A stretch of 64,000 nucleotides of DNA from Lysobacter sp. (GCA_013141175.1 JABFRN010000001.1:2934001-2998000); one strand, 5' to 3'; shown: positions 31,078 to 40,749, counted from the first letter of the stretch. Numbers and translations are program-made. The notes: generated from the sequence alone by a model not told the origin.

Positions 31078-31944
31078 TCAGGTCCGGTAGCCGCGGGCGA
31101 TCATCTGCGCGCGGTCGTTGCGGAAGTGCTTCATCAGCGCCTTGTCGACCGCCTGGCTGAAGGTGTCCCAGGTGATCGGCTTGGTCAGATAGCTGTCGCA
31201 GCCCGAGAGCGCGCCGCGGGCGCGGTCGAACGGCGAAGAGCGACTGGTGAGCATCAGGACCGGCATCAGCCGGGTGTAGCTGTTGTGCTTGATCTTGCGG
31301 CAGAGCTCGTAACCGTCGGTACCGGGCATGACCACGTCGAGGAAGGCGAGGTTGTAGCTGTTGTGCTGCAGCAACTGCATGGCCGCTTCGGCGCTGTCGG
31401 CCTGGTCGCAGGCGATGCCCAGGCGCTCCAGCGCCATCCGCATCTGTTCGCGCACGGTCAAACTGTCGTCGACGACCAGGGCGCTGAGCGGCTGCGGCTG
31501 CCCGGCCTTGCCGGCGACGAAGGCGCTGTCGGTGGCGGCGGCCAGCGACGAGGCGGTTTGGGTCTGCTGTGCGGTCAATGTGGGATGGGAGCTGACCTTG
31601 GTCCCGGTGAATTCATGCTCCGCCAAGTCTTCCAGGACCCGCATGACCTGCAGGAACAAAGACTTGCGCTCGATCCGGTAACGGGTATCGCCCGCCATGC
31701 CGTGGTCCGAGATCGTGACCGCCAACAGGTTCGGACAGCGCTGGCGGAGACTCTGGTACATCTCAAGGGAAAGCGGCGAGCTGGCGTCGACGATGGCGAC
31801 ACGGGGAGACGACGCGTTTTCGGCCTGGGATGCGTGGAAGGTATGTCGCCCGCTGTTTGCGCGGTTGATCACGATTTCGAGGAGCCGCGAGTCCCGGGCG
31901 GTCAATCCGCAAAGCGCTACCGAGTAGGTCATACCATGTCTCAT
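31078..31944 (-). CDS. pilG: PilG-like response regulator with N-terminal pseudo-receiver
   Basis: The 288-residue product has a C-terminal receiver (about residues 153-275) with DD at 159-160, phospho-acceptor D203 in FLDVVMPGTDGYELC and K255 in TKPI. Its first 110 residues look like a second, degenerate alpha/beta receiver-like domain (VALCGLTARDSRLLEIV, then RVAIVDASSP). A Ser/Thr/Ala/Gln-rich linker joins them. Standard PilG is about 130 residues, so this is an extended form; the symbol rests on operon order. The start could also be ATG at 31932. Confidence 0.75.
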   Translation of the reverse strand: MRHGMTYSVALCGLTARDSRLLEIVINRANSGRHTFHASQAENASSPRVAIVDASSPLSLEMYQSLRQRCPNLLAVTISDHGMAGDTRYRIERKSLFLQVMRVLEDLAEHEFTGTKVSSHPTLTAQQTQTASSLAAATDSAFVAGKAGQPQPLSALVVDDSLTVREQMRMALERLGIACDQADSAEAAMQLLQHNSYNLAFLDVVMPGTDGYELCRKIKHNSYTRLMPVLMLTSRSSPFDRARGALSGCDSYLTKPITWDTFSQAVDKALMKHFRNDRAQMIARGYRT

Positions 31945-31995
31945 TCACTTGGGAGGGGACGCCCGCGATCCTTTGCAGGGTGTTCGGGATATTGA

Positions 31996-32056
31996 GCAAG
32001 TTTGATGCCAATTAATCAACAGGTGGTGGCTGAATTGTTGCTGGCATCAAATTTGC
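31996..32056. repeat. Near-perfect 15-bp inverted repeat in the pilG-porin intergenic region
   Basis: GCAAGTTTGATGCCA (31996-32010) and TGGCATCAAATTTGC (32042-32056) pair with one mismatch across 31 bp. They sit in the AT-richer divergent promoter region. They may form a cruciform, an RNA hairpin in the leader, or regulator half-sites. Confidence 0.6.
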
Positions 32057-32157
32057 TGAGGGGTTTCGGCGAGTTAAATATGAGTTAATCTCGTTGCGAT
32101 GCAGCCTGAAGCGGCATCCACTCCCCCCCGTACACCCATATACCTGAGGAGGTTTTT

Positions 32158-32850
32158 GTGCGTAAACAGATGATTTCGCTGGCGTTGCTGGCACTGATGC
32201 CGCTGGCGGCCCAAGCCCAGGAAGACGATGGTTCCGGTTTCAACTGGAATGCTGCAGCCACGTCCGAATACATGTTCCGCGGTATTTCTCAGACCGACGA
32301 CAAGCCTGCCATCCAACTCGGTGCCGGCTACAGCTTCTCCAACGGCATCTATGTCGGCGGTTGGGCGTCCAACGTCGACTTCGGTGAATCCACCGATGCC
32401 GAAATCGACACCTTCGTCGGCTGGAACGGCGATCTGAACGACAACGTCAACCTCGACGTGCAGCTGGTCCGCTACAACTATGTCGGCGAACCCACCGGTG
32501 TCGATTACGCCTACAACGAACTGATCGGCAAGGCCACGATCGCCGAGGATTACACGGTCACGCTCGGTTACACCAACGACTATCTCAATACCAGCGAAAA
32601 CAGCATCTATGCCGGTGTGGGCGGGAGCTGGGGCGTTGGCCACGACATCAACCTCACTGCAGGTCTGGGTTATACGTCCAACAGTGGTCCGCTCGACAAC
32701 TACATGGACTACTCGGTCGGTGTGAACCGCGATTTCGGTCCCGTCAACGTCGGTCTGGGCTACATCGGAACCGACAACAACGGCGAAGCCATCTTCGGCA
32801 AGGATAATGCCGAAGACAAGTTCGTGGTGACGTTCGCGTTCGGCGGCTGA
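32158..32850 (+). CDS. TorF-family putative porin (TIGR02001 type)
   Basis: This 230-residue outer-membrane beta-barrel protein has a signal peptide (RKQMISLALLALMPLAAQA) and a mature part rich in alternating aromatic/Gly strands. The family opening is visible (FNWNAAATSEYMFRGISQTD), and it ends in the aromatic-terminated strand FVVTFAFGG. A GTG start at 32158 is favoured by GAGGAGG six bases upstream; an ATG at 32170 lacks such a site. Family members are small porins of unclear substrate. A terminator hairpin follows. Confidence 0.85.
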   Translation: MRKQMISLALLALMPLAAQAQEDDGSGFNWNAAATSEYMFRGISQTDDKPAIQLGAGYSFSNGIYVGGWASNVDFGESTDAEIDTFVGWNGDLNDNVNLDVQLVRYNYVGEPTGVDYAYNELIGKATIAEDYTVTLGYTNDYLNTSENSIYAGVGGSWGVGHDINLTAGLGYTSNSGPLDNYMDYSVGVNRDFGPVNVGLGYIGTDNNGEAIFGKDNAEDKFVVTFAFGG

Positions 32851-32890
32851 TCCAGCGCATCACGCGGCTGCAGTACGGCCGTGAATACGG

Positions 32891-32912
32891 AAGGGCGCCC
32901 CAGGGCGCCCTT
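32891..32912. terminator. GC-rich hairpin between the porin and tdh
   Basis: AAGGGCGCCC and GGGCGCCCTT form an almost loopless dyad followed by CTTC. It lies between convergent genes and could stop both transcripts. Confidence 0.6.
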
Positions 32913-32914
32913 CT

Positions 32915-33937
32915 TCAGTTCCAGCTGAGGACGACCTTGCCCGATTTTCCGGACTCCATCAGATCGAAACCGGTCTGGAACTCGTCGATCGGCAGTTGGT
33001 GGCTCAGGACCTTGCCCAGTGGGAAGCCCGACAACACAAGCTGCGTCATCTTGTACCAGGTTTCATACATTCTGCGTCCATAGATGCCCTGCATGGTCAG
33101 CCCCTTGAAGATGACCTTGTCCCAATCGATTCCGGCACCGCGGGGCAGGATGCCAAGCAGCGCGATCTTGCCGCCGTGGTACATGCAGTCGAGCATATCG
33201 TTGAAAGCGCCGGGATTTCCGCTCATTTCCAGGCCTACGTCGAAGCCTTCCATGTGCAAGTCCGCCATCACTTCCTTCAACGAACTCTTGCTGACGTTGA
33301 CGACGCGGGTCGCACCCATGTCCGCAGCGAGCTTCAAACGATAATCGTTCACATCGGTGACCACCACATTGCGGGCGCCGATGTGTTTGCAGATGCCGGC
33401 GGCCATCACGCCGATCGGGCCGGCACCGGTGATCAGCACGTCCTCGCCGACGACATCGAACTCCAGCGCGCAGTGCGCCGCGTTGCCGTAAGGGTCGAAG
33501 AACGCGGCCAGTTCGCTGGGGATCTGGTCGGGGATCGGCCACAGATTGCTCGATGGCATCGTCATGTATTCGGCGAAGGCGCCGTTGCGGTTCACGCCGA
33601 TGCCGACGGTATTCGGGCAGAGATGCTGTTTGCCGGCGCGGCAGTTCCTGCAGTGCCCGCAGACGATGTGACCTTCGGCGGACACGCGTTGACCGATGCG
33701 GTAGCCGGTGACGCCGGGGCCGAGCTCCACGATACGGCCGACGAATTCATGGCCGATGACCAGACCGGGTCTGATCGTACGCTGGCTCCACTCGTCCCAA
33801 AGATAGATGTGGAGGTCGGTGCCGCAGATCGCGGTTTTCTCCAGCTTGATCAGGACTTCGTTGGCGCCGGGAGAGGGCACGGGCACCTGTTCCATCCAAA
33901 TCCCTTTGGCGGCTTCGCGCTTCACCAGGGCTTTCAT
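32915..33937 (-). CDS. tdh: L-Threonine 3-dehydrogenase
   Basis: This 340-residue zinc-dependent NAD enzyme oxidises L-threonine to 2-amino-3-ketobutyrate, the substrate of Kbl. Catalytic zinc ligands are in [11 protein letters not shown] and GHEFVG. The structural zinc site is [15 protein letters not shown], and the Rossmann motif is [13 protein letters not shown]. The start was set at 33937 ([17 protein letters not shown]), the usual family N-terminus, but in-frame ATGs at 33940, 33943 and 33952 are possible and none has a good ribosome-binding site. Confidence 0.95.
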   Translation of the reverse strand: MKALVKREAAKGIWMEQVPVPSPGANEVLIKLEKTAICGTDLHIYLWDEWSQRTIRPGLVIGHEFVGRIVELGPGVTGYRIGQRVSAEGHIVCGHCRNCRAGKQHLCPNTVGIGVNRNGAFAEYMTMPSSNLWPIPDQIPSELAAFFDPYGNAAHCALEFDVVGEDVLITGAGPIGVMAAGICKHIGARNVVVTDVNDYRLKLAADMGATRVVNVSKSSLKEVMADLHMEGFDVGLEMSGNPGAFNDMLDCMYHGGKIALLGILPRGAGIDWDKVIFKGLTMQGIYGRRMYETWYKMTQLVLSGFPLGKVLSHQLPIDEFQTGFDLMESGKSGKVVLSWN

Positions 33938-34198
33938 CATCATCGCGGCCATCGCTTGCCCATCGGTCGGGGTAAGGGCGCGGATTATACGCCGCGCGGT
34001 CGTTCGCTCCGGGCCTTGTACCGTGCACGATCCGCCATTCAGAACCGTATGGTCGAAAGCCGCTGTTCCCGGGGCGATGCCTCGAAAAGCGGGGCCGGAT
34101 CGAGACGCGCGTCGCACGACTATGACCATTGGACATGGTGACGATCGGTGGCTGCCGATACACTCATGCTCTTTAGCTCCGATTTCCCGAGAGATGCC

Positions 34199-36400
34199 AT
34201 GCGCCGTTATGGATCCACACCCACGTTTCTTGTCGCTGCGACCCTGACCGCCGTTGCCGGTGCGTTGTCGTCCGCCGCGATCCCGTCCGCCCATGCCGCC
34301 GAAGGGATGTGGGTTCCGCAGCAACTGCCCGAAATTTCAGGTCCGCTGAAGGCGGCTGGCCTCAAACTCACGCCCAAGCAGCTCAGTGATCTTGCCGGCG
34401 ACCCGCTCGGCGCCGTCGTATCGCTGGGCGGGTGTACCGCCAGTTTCGTGTCGCCTCAGGGGCTCGTCACCACCAATCATCATTGCGCTTACGGCGCGAT
34501 CCAGCTCAATTCGACGGCGCAGAAGAACCTGATCAGGGACGGCTTCAATGCCGCGACCCAGGCCGAGGAACTGACTGCCGGCCCGAATGCGCGGGTGTTC
34601 GTGCTCGATCGTATCGACGATGTCACGCCGCAAGTACGTCAGACCATCATGGCGGCGCCGGACGCGCTGGCGCGCAGCCGCGCCCGCGACACGATCGAAA
34701 AACGACTGGTCGCGGACTGCGAGGCGGTTCCGGGCTATCGCTGTCAGTTCTACAGTTTCGCCGGTGGCGCCAGCTACCGTCTGTTCCGCAACATCGAGAT
34801 CAAGGACGTGCGCCTGGTCTATGCGCCGCCGAACAGCATCGGCAACTACGGCGGCGAAGTGGACAACTGGATGTGGCCGCGCCACACCGGCGACTTCGCG
34901 TTCTATCGCGCCTATGTCGGTCGCGACGGCAAGCCCGCCGCATATTCGCCGGACAACGTGCCGTACAAGCCGAAGCAATGGCTGAAGATCGCCGACAAGC
35001 CGCTTGCCGCTGGCGATTTCGTGATGGTCGCCGGCTACCCTGGCAGCACCAATCGCTATGCGCTGGCCGGTGAGTTCGACAACGCCGCCGATTGGACCTA
35101 TCCCACCGTCAGTCGCCACAACAAGGCACTGGTCGCGATGATCGATGCCGAGGGCAAGAAAATCCCGGATATCGCCGTCAAGTACGCCAGCATCGTGCGC
35201 GGTTGGGAGAACACGCTCAAGAATTACGACGGTCAGCTCGAAGGCTTCCAGCGCATGGGCGCCTCCGGCATCAAGGCCAAGCAGGAAGAAGCCGTGCTGA
35301 CGTGGCTGCGCAAGCGCAACAAGGCCGGCATGCCGCCCGCACTGGAAGCATACGAGACGCTGCGCGCGCTGCAGGCGCAGACCGTGGCGACCCGCGAACG
35401 CGATCTGGTGCTCGGGCGGCTCGGCGGCAACGGCGTGCTGAGTGCCGCAGTGCAGCTGTATCGCCTGTCGATCGAACGCGCCAAACCCGATGCCGAGCGT
35501 GAGCCCGGCTTCCAGCAGCGCGATTACGCTGGCATCGAGGGTGGATTGCGGCAGATGGAGCGTCGTTACCATCCGACGATGGACCGCGAGTTGATGCGTT
35601 ACTGGCTCGATCAGTACGTGCGACTGCCGAAAGAGCAGCGTCTCCAGGCGATGGACGCGTGGCTGAAGGGCAGCGATGCCAAGGCGATCTCGGCGGTGCT
35701 GAAGTCGCTCGCCGCCACCAAGCTGGGCAACACCGATGAACGCCTGCGTTGGATGAACGCGGACCGCAAGGCTTTCGAGAGCAGCAAGGATCCTGCGATC
35801 CGCTATGCGGTAACCATGATGCCGACGCTGCTGCGGCTGGAAGAGGCGCGCAAATCGCGTGCCGGCGACAGCATGGTCGCGCGGCCGGTCTTCCTGCAGG
35901 CGGTGGCCGAATACAAGAAAAGCCGCGGTGAAGCGGTGTATCCCGATGCCAATGGCTCGCTGCGGATCACCTTCGGCAATGTCACGGGCTACGCCAAACG
36001 CGACGGCAGCAAACAGTTGCCGTTCACGCGCCTGGAGGAAGTCGCGCAGAAGGCGACCGGACAGGAGCCGTTCGATGCGCCGCAGGTGCAGCTCGATGCG
36101 ATCCGCGCCAAGCGCTACGGCGGCCTGGCCGATCCGAAACTCGGCACGGTACCGGTGAATTTCCTCTCCGATCTCGATATCACCGGCGGCAACTCCGGTT
36201 CTCCGGTGCTGGATGCGCAGGGCAAGCTGGTCGGCCTGGCGTTCGACGGCAACTGGGAATCCGTCAGCTCCAACTGGGTGTACGACGGCACGGTCAATCG
36301 CATGATCTCGCTCGATCAGCGCTACATGCGCTGGATCATGCAGGAAGTGTTCCCGGCGCCGCAGCTGCTGCAGGAACTGGGCGTGCCTGCGAAGAAGTGA
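34199..36400 (+). CDS. S46 family dipeptidyl-peptidase, DPP7-type
   Basis: This 733-residue secreted serine exopeptidase removes dipeptides from oligopeptide N-termini in the periplasm. A signal peptide ends at SAHAAEG. The chymotrypsin-like triad is visible: His in [11 protein letters not shown], Asp in [16 protein letters not shown], and Ser in [11 protein letters not shown]. Eighteen residues after the serine is Gly (LAFDGNWE), the hydrophobic-preferring DPP7 form, rather than the Arg of acidic-specific DPP11. It is divergent from tdh across 261 bp. Such enzymes feed amino-acid catabolism of peptide-using bacteria. Confidence 0.92.
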   Translation: MRRYGSTPTFLVAATLTAVAGALSSAAIPSAHAAEGMWVPQQLPEISGPLKAAGLKLTPKQLSDLAGDPLGAVVSLGGCTASFVSPQGLVTTNHHCAYGAIQLNSTAQKNLIRDGFNAATQAEELTAGPNARVFVLDRIDDVTPQVRQTIMAAPDALARSRARDTIEKRLVADCEAVPGYRCQFYSFAGGASYRLFRNIEIKDVRLVYAPPNSIGNYGGEVDNWMWPRHTGDFAFYRAYVGRDGKPAAYSPDNVPYKPKQWLKIADKPLAAGDFVMVAGYPGSTNRYALAGEFDNAADWTYPTVSRHNKALVAMIDAEGKKIPDIAVKYASIVRGWENTLKNYDGQLEGFQRMGASGIKAKQEEAVLTWLRKRNKAGMPPALEAYETLRALQAQTVATRERDLVLGRLGGNGVLSAAVQLYRLSIERAKPDAEREPGFQQRDYAGIEGGLRQMERRYHPTMDRELMRYWLDQYVRLPKEQRLQAMDAWLKGSDAKAISAVLKSLAATKLGNTDERLRWMNADRKAFESSKDPAIRYAVTMMPTLLRLEEARKSRAGDSMVARPVFLQAVAEYKKSRGEAVYPDANGSLRITFGNVTGYAKRDGSKQLPFTRLEEVAQKATGQEPFDAPQVQLDAIRAKRYGGLADPKLGTVPVNFLSDLDITGGNSGSPVLDAQGKLVGLAFDGNWESVSSNWVYDGTVNRMISLDQRYMRWIMQEVFPAPQLLQELGVPAKK

Positions 36401-36424
36401 TTGTCGGCGCATTTGCGCCGCAAG

Positions 36425-36454
36425 CGAAAACGGCGGCCTCGGCCGCCGTTTTCG
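36425..36454. terminator. Bidirectional intrinsic terminator after the S46 peptidase
   Basis: A perfect 14-bp stem (CGAAAACGGCGGCC and complement, TC loop) has A-rich and T-rich flanks built in. It serves both the peptidase and the convergent small gene. Confidence 0.88.
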
Positions 36455-36467
36455 TGTGCGCTGCGGA

Positions 36468-36713
36468 TCAGTCCACGGGGTCGCAGATCGCGTAGCCGTT
36501 GGAATAGCGCGCGCTGGTCTTGCCCCAGGAAACGAATGTGCCGTTGCAATTGATCGCGCGGTAACCGATGGTCTTGCCGCTTGCATCGAAGTAGTAATAG
36601 AACTCGCCGTTCGACGTGGGGCCGGGGGCAGCGGCGATCGCCGCACCGATCACGCAGGCAGCGGCGAGAGCCAGCGCGATCTTCGCGCTGCGACGCTGGA
36701 TCGAAGTTTTCAT
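36468..36713 (-). CDS. Small secreted protein, DUF6289-like
   Basis: This 81-residue product has a signal peptide (IALALAAACVIGAAIAAA) and a 50-residue mature domain with two cysteines. The pattern GEFYYYFDASGKTIGYRAIN followed by CNGTFVSWGK resembles the DUF6289 small-protein family as I remember it (YYSDA..., CxG...WG). AAAGGAA precedes the ATG at 36713. These proteins are numerous in Xanthomonadales and have no known function. The family call is tentative; the gene itself is well supported. Confidence 0.6.
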   Translation of the reverse strand: MKTSIQRRSAKIALALAAACVIGAAIAAAPGPTSNGEFYYYFDASGKTIGYRAINCNGTFVSWGKTSARYSNGYAICDPVD

Positions 36714-36846
36714 CGTGCGTTCCTTTTCTCTTGAAGTCCTGCCGGGGATTCCGGCCACCCGACTCTAGCGCCGCTCCGCTTCCGAAAACGTTATGTCCTC
36801 GGCAGTCTTCGCGAGTGATGCGTTCAGATTCCGGGCGATGCCTCGT

Positions 36847-37242
36847 TCAGGCGGGCAGGGCATAGTCGAAGGTATAGAGATGCTTGCCGTCGACGATGTC
36901 GATCGCGAGCGTGCCGCGCAGCCCGGTCAGTGCTTCGGTGCCGGAATCCGGGACCACCGACACGATCAGCGACGGTGTGCCCCGATCCATGACTCCGGTG
37001 TGGTGCATGCAGAACGCGCCGGCACGCCCCTCGAGCGTGCCGACGATGCGCTCCACCGCCACGTATGCGGCAGAGCCCGGTGTCGGTGTCATGACCGCGA
37101 GCATATGCACGACGCTGATGGCGTCCAGCGGCCCATGGAACATCTTGTCGAAGCGGTTGTGCATCGCTTCCATGCCATCGCCGAGGTCGCAGCCGGGTTC
37201 CGCGCTGCGACGGACGTCGAACTCGCCTTTGACCTGGGGCAT
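36847..37242 (-). CDS. DUF3224 domain protein
   Basis: This 131-residue beta-rich cytosolic protein fits the DUF3224 pattern: VKGEFDVRRSAEPG at the start, FCMHHTGVMDRG in the middle, VVPDSGTEALTGLRGTLAID and a final DGKHLYTFDYALP. The family is related to the allene-oxide-cyclase-like/AOC-barrel fold and has no established reaction. GGAGAAGG precedes the ATG at 37242. It is monocistronic. The 255 bp to serA hold no clear feature. Confidence 0.8.
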   Translation of the reverse strand: MPQVKGEFDVRRSAEPGCDLGDGMEAMHNRFDKMFHGPLDAISVVHMLAVMTPTPGSAAYVAVERIVGTLEGRAGAFCMHHTGVMDRGTPSLIVSVVPDSGTEALTGLRGTLAIDIVDGKHLYTFDYALPA

Positions 37243-37497
37243 GCCCTTCTCCGATGATTTCGATTGCAAGAGCATGCCGTGTTCGAGAGGGGAGTGCGAG
37301 CGCCCTTTGCAGCACTGGCGTGGTCTGCTAGTCTGTCGGCTGTCGCGGATTCCCATGCCAGCCGGCCCCGTTTTCCGACACGCAGGTGACTGCCCTTCGA
37401 TCGAACATGATCGTCCGGCATCCCCATTCAGCTACATCGTCAGCGTTGTGCCGGCTTGCAGGGCTCCGCGGGATACCTTCCCCACTAGGAGCTGACG

Positions 37498-39060
37498 ATG
37501 AAAGTACTGGCATGCGACGGAATCCACGAAGACGGTCTGGCGATGTTTCGCGACGCCGGTTGGACCGTCGAAATCTCCGATCCGATCAAAGACCCCGCCA
37601 AACTGGCCGTCGCACTCGCCGACGTCGATGCGGTGCTCGTGCGTTCGTCGACGCTGATCACGGCCGAATCCATCGAAGGCGCGAAGCAGTTGAAGGTGAT
37701 CGGCCGCGCCGGTGCAGGCGTCGATACCATCGACGTCGATGCCGCCACGGCGAAGGGCATCGCGGTGATGAACGCGCCCGATGGCAACACGCTCGCCGCC
37801 GCCGAGCACGCGATTTCGCTGCTGTTTTCGCTGGCGCGCCATGTGCCCAAGGCCGACGCGGGCATGAAGGCCGGGTTGTGGCCCAAAGCCGGTTTGACCG
37901 GTTTCGAACTCGAAGGCAAGCGTCTCGGTGTCATCGGCCTCGGCCGCATCGGCAGCACCGTCGCGCGCAAGGCGCAGGGCATCGGCATGGATGTGGCCGC
38001 GTTCGATCCGTTCCTGCCGGCTTCGGCCGCGGGCAAAGGCAGCGTCGCGCTGAAATCGCTGGACGAACTGCTGGCGTGGGCCGACATCATCACCCTGCAT
38101 ATCCCGCGCACCAAAGAAACCACCAACCTCATCGGCGAAGCGCAGATGCGCGCGATGAAGAAGGGCGCGTATCTGGTCAACGCCGCGCGCGGCGGTCTGG
38201 TCGACGAAGATGCGTTGCTGCGCCTGCTCGACGAAGGCCATCTTGCCGGAGCCGCGCTCGATACCTTCGTCACCGAGCCGCTGCAGGCCGATTCGCCTTT
38301 GCGCGCGCATCCGAAGTTGATCCTCACCCCGCATCTCGGCGCATCGACGAGCGAAGCGCAGCAGGCGGTGAGCACGATCCTCGCGAAACAGATCATCGAT
38401 TTCGCGGCCACCGGCGCGGTTGCCGGCTGCGTCAACCTGCCGCCGCTCACTGCCGAGGCCGCGCGTGAAGTGGGACCATGGATGCCGCTGATGTCGTCGC
38501 TCGGTCGCCTTGCGGTGCGTCTGGTGCGCGCGCCGACGCGTCTGGAAATCACCTATGCCGGGCGGACGGAAGCGCTGGACACCCGCCCGCTGACGCGCCT
38601 GCTGGTGGCGGCGTTGCTCGGTACATCCTCGGGCCGCGTCACCCCGGTGAATGCGCTGCAGGAAGCCGCTGCGCGTGGATTGACGGTGGCCGAAACCGTC
38701 GGCGGCGATGGCGACGGTTTCGATCGTCTGCTGCGCGTGCGCGTGGTCGGCGACAACCGCACCCGCGAGATCGAAGCCACGCTGCATCGCGGTCCGCGCG
38801 TGGTGCGCCTGGACGGCGTCGAGATCGAATTCGATCCGCTCGCGCACGTGCTGTTGATGCGCAACGAGGATCGCCCCGGCATGATCGGTCAGGTCGGTTC
38901 CCAGCTCGGCGCGGCTGGCGTGAACATCATCAACTTCGCGCTGGGTGCCGCCGGCGATGGCCAGGCGCGCGCCGCGATCACCGTCGACAAGCCCTTGACC
39001 GATGCACAGATCGCGGTACTGAAAGCAGTGCCGGGCGTGTTGTCGATCCAGCAGGTCTGA
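37498..39060 (+). CDS. serA: D-3-phosphoglycerate dehydrogenase (long form)
   Basis: This 520-residue enzyme starts serine biosynthesis by oxidising 3-phosphoglycerate. The substrate and NAD domains contain VIGRAGAGVDTIDVD, GVIGLGRIGSTVA, NAARGGLVDEDAL and the catalytic His in TPHLGASTSEAQ. The C-terminal third holds the allosteric substrate-binding and ACT domains (LMRNEDRPGMIGQVG), so serine feedback is expected. GGAG lies seven bases before the ATG. A histidine phosphatase gene follows after 13 bp. Confidence 0.95.
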   Translation: MKVLACDGIHEDGLAMFRDAGWTVEISDPIKDPAKLAVALADVDAVLVRSSTLITAESIEGAKQLKVIGRAGAGVDTIDVDAATAKGIAVMNAPDGNTLAAAEHAISLLFSLARHVPKADAGMKAGLWPKAGLTGFELEGKRLGVIGLGRIGSTVARKAQGIGMDVAAFDPFLPASAAGKGSVALKSLDELLAWADIITLHIPRTKETTNLIGEAQMRAMKKGAYLVNAARGGLVDEDALLRLLDEGHLAGAALDTFVTEPLQADSPLRAHPKLILTPHLGASTSEAQQAVSTILAKQIIDFAATGAVAGCVNLPPLTAEAAREVGPWMPLMSSLGRLAVRLVRAPTRLEITYAGRTEALDTRPLTRLLVAALLGTSSGRVTPVNALQEAAARGLTVAETVGGDGDGFDRLLRVRVVGDNRTREIEATLHRGPRVVRLDGVEIEFDPLAHVLLMRNEDRPGMIGQVGSQLGAAGVNIINFALGAAGDGQARAAITVDKPLTDAQIAVLKAVPGVLSIQQV

Positions 39061-39073
39061 GGCGGAGATCTCC

Positions 39074-39724
39074 ATGCGCATCCTCCTCGCACGTCACGGC
39101 GAAACGCCGTGGAACGCCGAAGGCCGCTATCAGGGCCAGGAAGACATCCCACTTTCGCCCGTGGGCGAAGCGCAGGCGCGCGCGCTCGGTGCGCGGCTTG
39201 CCGACGTCCGCATCGATCGCGCGGTCGCATCGCCGCTGGTCCGCGCGAAAACCACCGCCGAGTTCGCGCTCGGAGATCCGCGCAAATCACAGCTGATGAC
39301 CGATGCCGGCCTGATGGAAATCGCGCATGGCACGTGGGAAGGCCTGCTTGCCAGCGAAATCCGCGATCGCGATGGCGAACGCCTGCAGGCGTGGCGCGAC
39401 GCCCCCGACACCGTGCTGATGCCCGGTGCCGGAGGCGAATCGCTGCAGATGGTCTTCGATCGCGCGTGGCCGGCATTCGCACGCGCCACCGAAGGCCTCG
39501 GCGACGATGACACCCTGCTGGTGGTCGCGCACGATGCCGTCAACCGCGTGCTGCTGTGTCGTCTGCTCGGCATTCCGTTCGCGAAGCTGTGGACGTTCCG
39601 CCAGGCGCCGACCACGCTGAATCTGCTGGAAGGCCCGGATGTCGAACGGCTCGACATCGTCCGCCTCAACGACTGCGCGCACCACACCGCGCTGTTCGGC
39701 GAAGCGGTGCATCGGGCGTTGTAA
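39074..39724 (+). CDS. Histidine phosphatase family protein, possible phosphoserine phosphatase
   Basis: This 216-residue member of the phosphoglycerate-mutase-like branch has the phosphohistidine motif LLARHGETPWN and the second-site arginine in SPLVRAKTTAE. It also has the acid residue in MEIAHGTWEG and the second histidine in VVAHDAVNR. The gene is 13 bp behind serA with a GGCGGAG site, so an operon is likely. By position it may be a metal-independent phosphoserine phosphatase like PspA; alternatives are alpha-ribazole phosphatase or an unspecific phosphatase. Confidence 0.85.
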   Translation: MRILLARHGETPWNAEGRYQGQEDIPLSPVGEAQARALGARLADVRIDRAVASPLVRAKTTAEFALGDPRKSQLMTDAGLMEIAHGTWEGLLASEIRDRDGERLQAWRDAPDTVLMPGAGGESLQMVFDRAWPAFARATEGLGDDDTLLVVAHDAVNRVLLCRLLGIPFAKLWTFRQAPTTLNLLEGPDVERLDIVRLNDCAHHTALFGEAVHRAL

Positions 39725-39803
39725 AGCGATCCATCCTGTAAAGCGATCCATCCTTCGCTCGTGGCGTTTTCTTCTTCCTTCTCCCCGTGAAACGGGGAGA
39801 AGG
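39721..39803. repeat. 17-bp tandem duplication and 12-bp dyad after the phosphatase gene
   Basis: GTAAAGCGATCCATCCT occurs twice head to tail (39721-39737, 39738-39754), with the gene's TAA stop inside the first copy. A CCTTCTCCCCGT/ACGGGGAGAAGG hairpin follows at 39777-39803, belonging to a common Xanthomonadales intergenic dyad. Confidence 0.75.
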
Positions 39804-39830
39804 TGGCCGAAGGCCGGATGAGGGGCGCTT

Positions 39831-40700
39831 TCAAGGCACAGCTTTCCCCCGCGCCGCTTCCCACAATGCGTACCACGCATCGCGCGGCAGCGGTTCGGCG
39901 CAGGCATGCACCGCATCGCGGAGTCGTTCGATCTTCGTGCTGCCGATGACCACACGCGTTGACGGCAGCGACGCCACCCAGCGTAGCAGCAGCGATGCGG
40001 CATCAAGCCCGAATTCGCGGCTCATCGTCTGCAGACGCTCGTACACGCGACCGCCGATCTGCGACTGCGGATCGAGCAGATCGCCGCCGCCGAGCGGCGA
40101 CCACGCCTGTACTTCCGCACCCCGTGCGCGGGTTGCGCTGTGCGTGCCGTCGTCCAGCGCTGCGCTGTTCGCGAGCGACAGCTCGATTTGATTCGCGACC
40201 ACCGGCAGATGCACGTCGAACAGCGCGATGGCATGCGCATCGACATTGGACACGCCGAAGTCGCCGACATGGCCTTCGCGTTGCTCGTAGCGCACCCAGT
40301 CCGCGATGGCGGCAGGCTGCAGATGCGGATCGAAGCGATGCAGCATCAGCGTGTCGACGCGATCGGTATGGAGCGCGGACAACGTGCCGCCGAGCGTGCG
40401 TTGCAGATGTTCGACCGAAAGATCGTAGTGCTGCACACCGCGCGGGTTGTCCGGGCTGCTGGTCATGACGATGCCGATCTTGGCGATCAGTTTGAATCGC
40501 GCGCGCAGCCCCGGGCGCAGCGCGAACGCGGCGCCGACCAGCGCATTGGTGGTGTGGCCGCCGTAGATGTCGGCCAGATCGAGGGTGTCGATGCCGAGAT
40601 CGAGCGCGGCTTCCAACAGCTCGGCCACGGCCTGCGGCGACAGCCGCGCGCCCCATTCGCCGAAGCGCATCGAGCCGAGGATCGGGGTTGTGTTCGACAT
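39831..40700 (-). CDS. Aldo/keto reductase
   Basis: This 289-residue NADPH-dependent oxidoreductase of the TIM-barrel AKR superfamily has the catalytic tetrad in DLADIYGG (Asp, Tyr), LIAKIG (Lys) and LMLHRFD (His). The cofactor-binding end VVIGSTKIERLRDAV is typical of YdhF-like members. The start at 40700 leaves 49 bp to the divergent folC. Substrate is unknown. Confidence 0.88.
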   Translation of the reverse strand: MSNTTPILGSMRFGEWGARLSPQAVAELLEAALDLGIDTLDLADIYGGHTTNALVGAAFALRPGLRARFKLIAKIGIVMTSSPDNPRGVQHYDLSVEHLQRTLGGTLSALHTDRVDTLMLHRFDPHLQPAAIADWVRYEQREGHVGDFGVSNVDAHAIALFDVHLPVVANQIELSLANSAALDDGTHSATRARGAEVQAWSPLGGGDLLDPQSQIGGRVYERLQTMSREFGLDAASLLLRWVASLPSTRVVIGSTKIERLRDAVHACAEPLPRDAWYALWEAARGKAVP

Positions 40701-40749
40701 CTGTGATCTCACGATGGCCGCAGGGGCAGGGCATCGCGATAATAGCCGC

